Assembly (NCBI RefSeq): GCF_000620125.1 | Contig: NZ_JHVL01000039.1 | Span: 1-32,479 of the forward strand | Reading direction: 5' to 3' | Origin: Clostridiisalibacter paucivorans DSM 22131 | GTDB taxonomy: Bacteria; Bacillota; Clostridia; Tissierellales; Clostridiisalibacteraceae | Length of the DNA stretch: 32,479 nucleotides | Shown: one piece after another, positions 1-6,526 of the stretch | How the letters are laid out: each line of letters begins with the position of its first letter | Numbering within the stretch: position 1 is the stretch's first letter | Position numbers and translations under genes: made by a program | Notes under the pieces: generated by a model | Databases searched by the model: none | Seen by the model: only the letters and a program-made list of their open reading frames with translations | Told to the model about the DNA's origin: nothing

Positions 1-208
1 CAATCTCACCCATTACTGTCTTGATACATGTTTTCTTGAAACCTTTATTTCTATATATCTTCTTATCTCTTTCTTTCATTAGCTCATCATCTAGTTGATT
101 AAGTAGCTCTGTGATTATTTCACATGCCTGACGGCAAACAAATTCATAAATCCTTTTCTCTAAATCCTTGAAATTTATATCCATTTCCTTTAAACTTATC
201 TTATACAT
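1..208 (-). CDS. ISLre2-family transposase, N-terminal part (cut by window edge)
   Basis: The reverse strand reads from an ATG at 208 to the left edge without a stop, about 69 codons. The peptide begins MYKISLKEMDINFKDLEKRI and continues through a charged helical segment (ELLNQLDDELMKERDKKIY) to CIKTVMGEI. This matches the start of ISLre2-family (UPF0236) transposases as I know them, which normally run about 400-480 residues, so most of the gene lies outside the window. The ATG is preceded by a modest GGTGATTAC stretch instead of a strong Shine-Dalgarno. I could not fix the inverted repeats or the target duplication, so the exact end of the element between here and the S-box promoter at 460 is unknown. 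Family assignment is fairly firm; whether the element is intact cannot be judged. Confidence 0.75.
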   Translation of the reverse strand, partial: MYKISLKEMDINFKDLEKRIYEFVCRQACEIITELLNQLDDELMKERDKKIYRNKGFKKTCIKTVMGEI

Positions 209-271
209 GTAATCACCTAACTTTCTAGTTTTCTTCGCAGATACTATTATATTGGATGATGCATGTATATG

Positions 272-300
272 AAAGATGCCTTAAGGCATCTTTTTTATTT
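272..300 (+). terminator. Hairpin terminator beside the ISLre2 end
   Basis: AAAGATGCC pairs with GGCATCTTT across a TTAA loop, followed on the plus strand by TTTATTTTTT. No plus-strand gene precedes it in the window, so it may stop read-through out of the insertion sequence or belong to an interrupted neighbour. The stretch 301-459 is AT-rich and shows no gene that I can support. Confidence 0.6.
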
Positions 301-459
301 TTTGTCCTTTTTGCCTACTAAAATTATACTCTAAGTTGGTATTTATACACTTTTCTAACAATGTGATTGCAATTTTTCCCTACCCATTTTTAACACTACT
401 ATTTATTATTAATTATATCACTATTCTTAAAAAATAAACACACTAAAACAACTTTACTC

Positions 460-488
460 TTGACATTTGTTTTTTTGAGATGTATAAT
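460..488 (+). promoter_or_regulatory. Sigma-A promoter of the metNIQ operon
   Basis: A perfect -35 TTGACA (460-465) and a perfect -10 TATAAT (483-488) are separated by 17 nt. The predicted start near 495 gives a leader that contains the whole S-box riboswitch. Such a strong core promoter fits an operon controlled by premature termination instead of by an activator. Confidence 0.92.
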
Positions 489-512
489 CTGTTTAATGAA
501 AAATTTAATAGA

Positions 513-618
513 CTCTTATCTAGAGAGGTGGAGGGACTGGCCCTATGAAACCCGGCAACCAGTACGATATTTGTACATGGTGCCAATTCCAGCGGTATTT
601 GTTATCGAAAGATGAGAG
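513..618 (+). promoter_or_regulatory. SAM-I (S-box) riboswitch aptamer
   Basis: The P1 strands CTCTTATC (513-520) and GATGAGAG (611-618) enclose the family's conserved blocks: GAGGTGGAGGGACTGGCCC, ATGAAACCCGGCAACC, and GGTGCCAATTCCAGC. These are the signature blocks of the S-box that binds S-adenosylmethionine in Firmicutes. An antiterminator can be drawn: GAGAGAGG (614-621) can pair with CCTCTTTC (638-645), using the 3' side of P1 and the 5' arm of the terminator, so SAM binding would favour termination. It controls a methionine importer, the expected target class. Confidence 0.97.
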
Positions 619-634
619 AGGGAATCTTGATTTC

Positions 635-662
635 AAACCTCTTTCGTCAAAGGGGTTTTTTT
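635..662 (+). terminator. Riboswitch-controlled intrinsic terminator
   Basis: AAACCTCTTT (635-644) pairs with AAAGGGGTTT (649-658) over a CGTC loop, followed by a run of T. This is the expression platform of the S-box; its 5' arm is shared with the antiterminator described for the aptamer. Confidence 0.92.
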
Positions 663-739
663 AATGCTAAAATCCCTATAGAGGTATTTTTATGACCTAG
701 ATTCTTTATTTTGTTAATTGGTTAAAGGAGTGAAGTATT

Positions 740-1756
740 ATGATATCTATTGAAAGCTTAAACAAAGTATTTAAAAACAGTGACAAAAGCAACTTCTATG
801 CCCTAAAAAATATAAATTTAAAGATTCAAGAAGGAGAGATATACGGAATAATAGGGCTAAGTGGTGCAGGTAAATCTACTCTTATTAGATGTCTCAATAG
901 ACTAGAAGAGCCCTCTTCTGGTGAAATATATATAGACAATAGTGACATCACTAAATATAATACCTCCCAATTAAGGGAATTAAGAAAAAGTATTGGTATG
1001 ATTTTTCAACATTTTAACATATTGAGCTCCAGAACAGTTTTCCAAAATATAGCCTTTCCATTAGAAATCTCAGGATATAGTAAAAATGAGATCAAAAAAA
1101 GGGTTGAAAAACTTCTAGAGCTAGTAGAACTTTCAGATAAAAGGGATACATATCCCTCCCAATTAAGTGGAGGCCAAAAACAGAGGGTTGCCATAGCAAG
1201 GGCCCTCGCCAATGAACCCAAGATACTTTTAAGTGATGAATCCACATCTGCATTGGACCCTAAAACTACTAAATCTATACTAAATTTAATTAAAAAAATC
1301 CAAAAAGAGATGAGTTTGACTGTAATATTGATTACACATCAAATGGAAGTTATAAAGGAAATCTGTGATAAAGTAGCAATAATTGAAGATGGTGAAATTA
1401 TAGAATCGGGAAATGTAGAAGATATATTTGCAAGCCCCAAAACCAAAACTGCAAAGGCCTTTGTATCCAGTATTCATACCAATACTGAAGAAGAGTTGAA
1501 TTTTCCTAAAATCAAAGGTACTAAAGTTATAAAACTAAAATTTTTAGGCGAGACATCAAAGGAACCCTTAGTATCTCAAGCCATAAAGAAGTTTGATATT
1601 GACATAAATATCTTATCAGGCAATATAAGTGAACTTATGAAAACCAGTGTAGGTCATTTGATAATTCAAGTTTTTGGAGAGTGTAATGAAATAGAAGAGA
1701 CAATCCACTGGTTCAATACTAATAAAGTTAATACAGAGGTGATTTGGAATGGCTGA
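740..1756 (+). CDS. metN: Methionine ABC transporter ATP-binding protein
   Basis: ATPase of the MetNIQ importer for methionine, acting at the inner face of the membrane. The 338-residue protein has Walker A GLSGAGKST (39-47), the Q-loop at Q90, signature LSGGQ (142-146), Walker B ILLSDE (162-167) and the switch His200. Residues from about 260 form the C-terminal NIL (ACT-like) domain that lets MetN be inhibited by intracellular methionine in characterised members. AAAGGAG (724-730) sits 9 nt before the ATG, fixing the start. The gene is first behind the S-box riboswitch and its last 8 bases overlap metI, so the two are probably translationally coupled. The Walker B region reads SDESTSALDP where CDEATSALDP is commoner, a conservative change. 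Function is firm from sequence plus context. Confidence 0.96.
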   Translation: MISIESLNKVFKNSDKSNFYALKNINLKIQEGEIYGIIGLSGAGKSTLIRCLNRLEEPSSGEIYIDNSDITKYNTSQLRELRKSIGMIFQHFNILSSRTVFQNIAFPLEISGYSKNEIKKRVEKLLELVELSDKRDTYPSQLSGGQKQRVAIARALANEPKILLSDESTSALDPKTTKSILNLIKKIQKEMSLTVILITHQMEVIKEICDKVAIIEDGEIIESGNVEDIFASPKTKTAKAFVSSIHTNTEEELNFPKIKGTKVIKLKFLGETSKEPLVSQAIKKFDIDINILSGNISELMKTSVGHLIIQVFGECNEIEETIHWFNTNKVNTEVIWNG

Positions 1757-2399
1757 TATTTTACATTTACTTATTGACCCCCTTTGGGAGACGCTATATA
1801 TGGTCGGTGCTTCCACAATATTTTCGTTGGCATTGGGACTTCCTTTGGGAGTGCTATTAGTTATAACTGAAAAGGGAGGCATATGGGAAAAAACTATGCT
1901 CAATTCAATTTTGGAGACTATAGTTAATATAAGTCGATCTTTCCCTTTTATTATTCTAATGATCTTAGTATTTCCCCTTTCAAAATTTGTTGTGGGAACT
2001 ACTATCGGGACTACTGCCAGTATAGTACCTCTATCTATAGCTGCTGCTCCATTTGTTGCTAGAGTAATAGAATCTTCACTTAAAGAGGTAGACAAAGGAA
2101 TTTTAGAGGCAGCAGACTCTATGGGAGCCACTATTCCCCAAATAATATTTAAAGTATTAATCCCTGAGGCTATGCCTGCATTAGTATTAGGTATTACTTT
2201 GACTATTATAAATTTAATAAGTTATTCTGCCATGGCAGGAGCCATAGGGGCTGGTGGTTTAGGAGACTTGGCAATAAGATATGGTTTTTATAGATTTCAA
2301 ACTGATGTGATGATTGCTGCTGTAATTGTCATAATAATTTTGGTTCAATTAGTACAGTGGTTGGGAAATACCATTGCTAACAATATAAATAAAAAATAG
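1749..2399 (+). CDS. metI: Methionine ABC transporter permease
   Basis: Membrane subunit of the methionine importer. The 216-residue protein has about five hydrophobic segments and a permease EAA loop (EAADSMGATIPQIIFKVLIP, roughly residues 118-137) that contacts the ATPase MetN. Length matches the MetI family (about 215-220). The ATG lies inside the end of metN, preceded by a GAGGTG ribosome binding site in the metN coding sequence. It is the second gene of the SAM-riboswitch operon, with metQ 14 nt downstream. Confidence 0.95.
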   Translation: MADILHLLIDPLWETLYMVGASTIFSLALGLPLGVLLVITEKGGIWEKTMLNSILETIVNISRSFPFIILMILVFPLSKFVVGTTIGTTASIVPLSIAAAPFVARVIESSLKEVDKGILEAADSMGATIPQIIFKVLIPEAMPALVLGITLTIINLISYSAMAGAIGAGGLGDLAIRYGFYRFQTDVMIAAVIVIIILVQLVQWLGNTIANNINKK

Positions 2400-2413
2400 G
2401 AGGTTGTTATATT

Positions 2414-3235
2414 ATGAAAAAAATTATTTCTCTTTTATTAGTATTAACTTTACTAGGTTCTATCACTTTAGCAGGATGTGGCAATAATAATTCCAATGGT
2501 GATACTTCTAAGGAAGACAATGTAATTACAATAGGTGCGTCTCCTGTCCCCCACGAAGAGATACTTAACGCTATTAAAGCAGATCTAGAAACACAGGGCA
2601 TTGAACTTAAAATAATCCAATTCACCGACTATGTTAAACCTAATATGGCTTTAGCAGATGGTGAAATAGATGCCAATTTCTTTCAGCATGAGCCTTATAT
2701 GAATAAATTTAAAGAAGAAAAAGGTGTAGATATTACATCATTAGGTAAAGTGCATATAGAACCTTTGGGATTATATTCAAACTCCGCCTCTTCCATTGAG
2801 GAATTAAAAGATGGTGCCTCTATAGCTATACCAAATGACCCTACTAATGGTGGTAGAGCATTAATACTTTTACAAAACAATGGATTAATAAAACTAAAGG
2901 AAGGTATTGGATTAGAAGCTACAGAATTGGATATAGCTGAAAATCCAAAGAACTTTGTATTCAAACCTCTTGAGGCAGCTCAACTCCCAAGAGTATTAGA
3001 TGATGTAGATGCAGCCGTAATAAATGGAAACTATGCATTGGAAGCAGGATTAGTACCTACAGAAGATGCTATCCTTATTGAAGGTGCTGACTCTCCATAT
3101 GCAAATATTATAGCTATTAGAAGTGGCGAAGAAAACAGCGAAAAACTTCAAGCATTGTTAAAAGCCCTTCACTCCGATAAAGTTAAAGAATTTATTGAAG
3201 AAAATTATAATGGCGGTGTTGTACCTACATTTTAA
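2414..3235 (+). CDS. metQ: Methionine-binding lipoprotein
   Basis: Substrate-binding lipoprotein of the importer, anchored on the outer face of the membrane. A signal peptide (MKK then a hydrophobic core) ends in the lipobox LAGC with the lipidated Cys at residue 22, followed by an Asn/Ser/Asp-rich linker. The mature part is the NlpA/MetQ periplasmic-binding fold (for example FTDYVKPNMALADGEIDANFFQHEPYM), which binds L- or D-methionine in characterised homologues. The AGGAGG site at 2398-2403 decides the start. It is the last gene of the operon and is followed by a strong terminator. Length of 273 residues is typical. Confidence 0.95.
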   Translation: MKKIISLLLVLTLLGSITLAGCGNNNSNGDTSKEDNVITIGASPVPHEEILNAIKADLETQGIELKIIQFTDYVKPNMALADGEIDANFFQHEPYMNKFKEEKGVDITSLGKVHIEPLGLYSNSASSIEELKDGASIAIPNDPTNGGRALILLQNNGLIKLKEGIGLEATELDIAENPKNFVFKPLEAAQLPRVLDDVDAAVINGNYALEAGLVPTEDAILIEGADSPYANIIAIRSGEENSEKLQALLKALHSDKVKEFIEENYNGGVVPTF

Positions 3236-3270
3236 CATTTGAAAATATAATAAAATAAATTATTTGGTAA

Positions 3271-3327
3271 AAAGAACTACTCCTTTCTGGCAATAATTAA
3301 ACCAGAAAGGAGTAGTTCTTTAAATTT
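3271..3327 (+). terminator. Intrinsic terminator of metNIQ
   Basis: A perfect 20-bp stem (3271-3290 with 3302-3321) with an 11-nt loop is followed by TTTAAATTTTT. It lies 36 bp after the metQ stop and closes the methionine operon. Confidence 0.93.
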
Positions 3328-3468
3328 TTGGATGTGATTTTCTATAAAACATCTAAAAAGCCCAGTATCAATAGACCAGTAAGAAGATCAAAGCCTAAAA
3401 TTAAAATACTAGTAATTATTAGTACTGGCTTTGTAAAAATTCACAATGCAATTTGATTTAAATTTATT

Positions 3469-3561
3469 TTAAATTTCTACATAAGGATTAAAACCATTCT
3501 CTTTCAATTCATAATTTACTATATTGTAAAGTTTTGTTGTGACTGTAAAACTAAATATCAT
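3469..3561 (-). CDS. Possible 30-residue ORF or gene remnant
   Basis: An ATG frame on the minus strand encodes 30 residues (MIFSFTVTTKLYNIVNYELK, then ENGFNPYVEI and stop). The composition looks protein-like, and KLYNIVNYELKENG reads like the end of a folded domain, but there is no clear ribosome binding site and I do not recognise the family. It may be the C-terminal scrap of a lost gene. The surrounding 3330-3560 holds nothing else I can support except weak inverted matches (AAAGCCCAGTA near 3358 against TACTGGCTTT near 3425). Confidence 0.2.
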   Translation of the reverse strand: MIFSFTVTTKLYNIVNYELKENGFNPYVEI

Positions 3562-3563
3562 TT

Positions 3564-3593
3564 TTTACAATTATTTGTAATATATGCTATAAT
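3564..3593 (+). promoter_or_regulatory. Extended -10 promoter of the small membrane protein gene
   Basis: TTTACA (3564-3569) and TATAAT (3588-3593) are 18 nt apart, and TGC directly before the -10 (3585-3587) makes it an extended TGnTATAAT element. It faces the gene at 3688 and would start a transcript near 3600 with a leader of about 90 nt. Confidence 0.7.
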
Positions 3594-3687
3594 AGTTATA
3601 TTGAAACATTTGTTTTTTTCTAATAATTATTCTGTAAATAAAAAATATATTGCTAGTCTTAGTTTACAGAAGAAAGTAGGTTGTTTT

Positions 3688-3978
3688 ATGTTTGATGTAA
3701 AAGATAAGGATTCAATTATCTATAAAAAGATATGCCCTGTAATGGTTAAATTATCATACCTGTTGTTGTTTTCTGCACTATATACTTCGGCAATAGATGC
3801 AGAAAAATATTTTAAAATAATTGCAATCATTTTGCCAATTATACTGGTATTTATTTCTTTCTTAGCAGGGCTAGAAGAAATTTATATTAAAAATAGAAAA
3901 ATACTTGGTTATACATGCTATGTCTTAGGCGTTATTATTCCAACTCTTCTTCTTTATATGTTATATATTGTATCTTAA
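3688..3978 (+). CDS. Small three-helix membrane protein, unknown function
   Basis: I do not recognise this 96-residue product. A short polar N-terminus (MFDVKDKDSIIYKKICP) is followed by three hydrophobic segments at about residues 18-35, 42-62 and 73-95, with a charged EEIYIKNRK loop between the last two. I chose the ATG at 3688 because GTAGG lies 7 nt upstream; the frame is also open back to a TTG at 3601, but that would coincide with the predicted transcript start. The gene stands alone between the metNIQ terminator and a bidirectional terminator, with its own good promoter, so it is probably expressed. No partner can be inferred from the neighbourhood. Confidence 0.6.
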   Translation: MFDVKDKDSIIYKKICPVMVKLSYLLLFSALYTSAIDAEKYFKIIAIILPIILVFISFLAGLEEIYIKNRKILGYTCYVLGVIIPTLLLYMLYIVS

Positions 3979-4064
3979 ACGTCTCTTATAAATAAAATTA
4001 TGATAATCTATATTTATTAATATAATTTTATTTATACTTTACCTATGAAGAATTGAAACTATTT

Positions 4065-4102
4065 AAAGGCCCTTGATATTTTTAAAAATATCAAGGGCCT
4101 TT
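4065..4102. terminator. Bidirectional intrinsic terminator
   Basis: A perfect 16-bp stem, AAAGGCCCTTGATATT (4065-4080) with its complement at 4087-4102, has a TTTAAA loop and A/T-rich flanks on both sides. It separates the plus-strand small membrane gene from the converging minus-strand cstA-type gene and can serve both. Confidence 0.9.
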
Positions 4103-4189
4103 ATTATTAAATAGTCTAAGTGGTTCGTATGTGTGTAGATAAAGATTAATTTAATTTATTTAGCCACAAGACTATCTCTTCACTTTTAT

Positions 4190-5626
4190 TTATACATTGT
4201 TCTGTACAGTATTTGTATTATTAGATACTTTACTTTGAACCTTTAAAAATATAATCAAAGCTACTATAGCAGCTAAAATACCTACTGGATATGAAATACT
4301 AGTAGAAAGTCTAAATCCCTCTTTTGCTTGTAAAATATATGTTACAGACACAGCTGTCATAAATGTTGCGGGCACCGTTGATATCCAATGCAATTTATTA
4401 TTTTGTATAAGATAAGCTGATGCTGACCACAATACAATCGTTGCTAATGTCTGATTCGACCATGCGAAATATCTCCATATTACATTAAAGTCTATTCTAG
4501 TTAATGCAAATCCTATTGCAAATATGGGTATAGCTAACATTAATCTATTTTTTATAACTCCTTGCTTATATCCAACTGCATCTGCCATAACTAATCTTGC
4601 ACTTCTAAATGCTGTATCTCCAGATGTTATAGGCGCAGCTATAACTCCCAACATAGCTAATAAACCACCTATAGTTCCCAATAAGCTACTAGATATTGTA
4701 TTTACTACAGCTCCAGGTCCTCCTGCATCTACTGCTGCATCAAGCCCTAATACTCCTCCATCAAAAAACGTCATTGCCGCTGCTGCCCAGACCAATGCTA
4801 TTATACCTTCTGCAATCATTGATCCATAGAAAATCTTTCTGCCGTATTTTTCATTAGTCATACATCTAGCCATCATAGGTGATTGAGTAGCATGGAACCC
4901 TGATATGGCACCACATGCTATAGTAACAAATAACATAGGCCATAAAGTCAATCCCTTAGGATGCATATTAGTCAATGTAACTTCTGGTATATTATATCCC
5001 TTTATTACCATCATTCCCCCTATTCCAATAGCCATTATAAGAAGGGCCGCTCCAAATAGAGGATAAACTCTACCAATAACCTTGTCAACTGGCAATATTG
5101 TTGCCATAAAATAATAAACTAGTATTATAGCTAACCATATATTTAAACTTCCCAACCCAAATAGTTCTAAATCTGCAAGTAATTTAGCAGGTCCAGTCAT
5201 AAATACTGTTCCAACAAGGATCAGCAATACTACTGAAAATACCCTCATAATCCTCCTTGCATTCTCTCCTAAGTATATACCTACTATTTCTGATATACTT
5301 TTACCCTCATGTCTAACAGAAAGCATTCCAGAAAAATAATCATGTACTCCTCCTGCAAATATACTTCCCAATACTATCCATATAAAGGCCGCAGGTCCAA
5401 AAAGTGCTCCCATAATAGCACCAAAAATAGGTCCTAATCCAGCTATATTTAAGAACTGTATCAAGAAAATTTTACTCCATTTCATCGGAACAAAATCCAC
5501 CCCATCAGTCATAGATATCGCTGGAGTAGGTCTATCCTCCTGAACTCCGAAAACCTTTTCAACAAAGGCTCCATAAATGAAATATCCTATTATAAGTATT
5601 GCTATGGAACTCAAAAATGATACCAT
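4190..5626 (-). CDS. cstA: CstA-family transporter (carbon starvation / pyruvate or peptide uptake)
   Basis: Polytopic membrane protein of the CstA family. It is recognised by the N-terminal stretches FLNIAGLGPIFGAIMGALFG and FAGGVHDYFSGMLSVRHEGK and by FHATQSPMMARCM, with about 13 hydrophobic segments in 478 residues. This is the short form; E. coli CstA and BtsT are about 700 residues. Family members take up peptides or pyruvate by proton symport; which substrate applies here is not shown by sequence. An AAGGAGG site precedes the ATG. It is the gene immediately downstream of the LytS/LytR-type pair, the same partnership as BtsSR-BtsT in E. coli, so regulated uptake of a fermentable acid such as pyruvate is a reasonable inference. 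A separate promoter lies at 5660-5688. Confidence 0.9.
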   Translation of the reverse strand: MVSFLSSIAILIIGYFIYGAFVEKVFGVQEDRPTPAISMTDGVDFVPMKWSKIFLIQFLNIAGLGPIFGAIMGALFGPAAFIWIVLGSIFAGGVHDYFSGMLSVRHEGKSISEIVGIYLGENARRIMRVFSVVLLILVGTVFMTGPAKLLADLELFGLGSLNIWLAIILVYYFMATILPVDKVIGRVYPLFGAALLIMAIGIGGMMVIKGYNIPEVTLTNMHPKGLTLWPMLFVTIACGAISGFHATQSPMMARCMTNEKYGRKIFYGSMIAEGIIALVWAAAAMTFFDGGVLGLDAAVDAGGPGAVVNTISSSLLGTIGGLLAMLGVIAAPITSGDTAFRSARLVMADAVGYKQGVIKNRLMLAIPIFAIGFALTRIDFNVIWRYFAWSNQTLATIVLWSASAYLIQNNKLHWISTVPATFMTAVSVTYILQAKEGFRLSTSISYPVGILAAIVALIIFLKVQSKVSNNTNTVQNNV

Positions 5627-5653
5627 ATGAAAAACCTCCTTATTTTTTCTCCA

Positions 5654-5704
5654 ACCATTATTATAATGGTTTATATTTTTTATGGAAGTTTTTATGAATA
5701 AGTT
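5654..5704 (-). promoter_or_regulatory. Promoter and palindrome upstream of the cstA-type gene
   Basis: On the minus strand a perfect -10 TATAAT (5665-5660) has a poor -35 (CTTCCA, 5688-5683) at 17 nt, as expected for an activator-dependent promoter. The -10 lies inside a perfect 17-bp palindrome, ACCATTAT-T-ATAATGGT (5654-5670). AAGTT occurs twice just upstream (5686-5690 and 5700-5704). Binding by the neighbouring LytTR regulator is an inference. Confidence 0.55.
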
Positions 5705-5758
5705 GTCATTTTTTATGTTTCTTTAGCAATATTTGTGTATAAGATACAAGTTTATTGT

Positions 5759-6526
5759 CTACTTTATATCCATAATCTTTTTAAATTCTTTAACCTGACT
5801 CCTACTTACAGGTATTTTTTCTTCTACATTCTGCATTTTAACTTGATATGTGCTATTAAACCAAGGCTCAATAGACTCTATATAATCTAAATTTATGATA
5901 AAACTTCTGTGACTTCTGAAAAAACCACAATGTACTAATTTTTTTTCAAGTTTACTCAATGTGTCCTGATAAATAAATCTTCCCTTCTTTGATATAACTA
6001 TGGTATCCCTCTCTTCTACTGTACAATATATTATATCTTTGGAATCTAGAGGTATCAATGCTCCATTCTTATATAGACAGATTTTATTTACCTCTCCTTC
6101 TTCCTTTACCTTTATATCACTAATTAATCTCTCTATATGTCTTTCATATTGAGGAGTTATAGTCTTACTTATAGACCTTATCTTATCTAATGCCTTTTCT
6201 AATCTAACCTTAGAAACTGGCTTCAATAAATAATCTATTGCATTTACTTCAAATGCCTTTATTGCAAAGTCATCATATGCCGTTACAAATATTATTAATG
6301 GCTTTTTTTCTCTTTTATATATTTCCTCTGCCACCTTCAAGCCATTTATCTTTGGCATTTGAATATCTAATATCACTAAATCTGGATTAAGTATATCATT
6401 CATTTCTATCGCTTCTAATCCATGAGATGCTTCTCCAACTATATTTACATCTTCTATATCCTCTAGTAAGTATTTGATTTCTTCCCTTGCTGGCATCTCA
6501 TCATCTACAATAAGACAATTTATCAT
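5759..6526 (-). CDS. LytTR-type response regulator
   Basis: Cytoplasmic transcription factor partnered with the kinase encoded just upstream. The receiver domain (residues 1-120) has the acidic pair D8-D9, phospho-acceptor D54 in LVILDIQMP, T82 and K102 in YLLKPV. The C-terminal part (about 150-252) is a LytTR DNA-binding domain, with DIIYCTVEERDTIVISKKG and the typical FFRSHRSFIINLDYIESIEP. Its ATG overlaps the kinase stop by 4 bp (ATGA), showing coupled translation. The cstA-type gene follows 132 bp downstream and is the likely target. It belongs to the LytR/BtsR/YpdB group, not to the unrelated LytR-CpsA-Psr enzymes. Confidence 0.93.
   Translation of the reverse strand: MINCLIVDDEMPAREEIKYLLEDIEDVNIVGEASHGLEAIEMNDILNPDLVILDIQMPKINGLKVAEEIYKREKKPLIIFVTAYDDFAIKAFEVNAIDYLLKPVSKVRLEKALDKIRSISKTITPQYERHIERLISDIKVKEEGEVNKICLYKNGALIPLDSKDIIYCTVEERDTIVISKKGRFIYQDTLSKLEKKLVHCGFFRSHRSFIINLDYIESIEPWFNSTYQVKMQNVEEKIPVSRSQVKEFKKIMDIK

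Noticed and set aside
1616-2131. Long open frame antisense to metI, and similar frames opposite the kinase, his genes and gntP-type gene
   Set aside because: They mirror well-identified genes, have no ribosome binding sites and encode low-complexity Ser/Ile/Pro-rich peptides.
3601-3687. TTG at 3601 as start of the small membrane protein
   Set aside because: It coincides with the predicted transcript start and lacks a ribosome binding site; the ATG at 3688 is better supported.
5686-5704. AAGTT pair as a classic LytTR direct-repeat site
   Set aside because: The repeats are only 14 bp apart, shorter than the usual two-turn spacing, so they are mentioned only as weak context.
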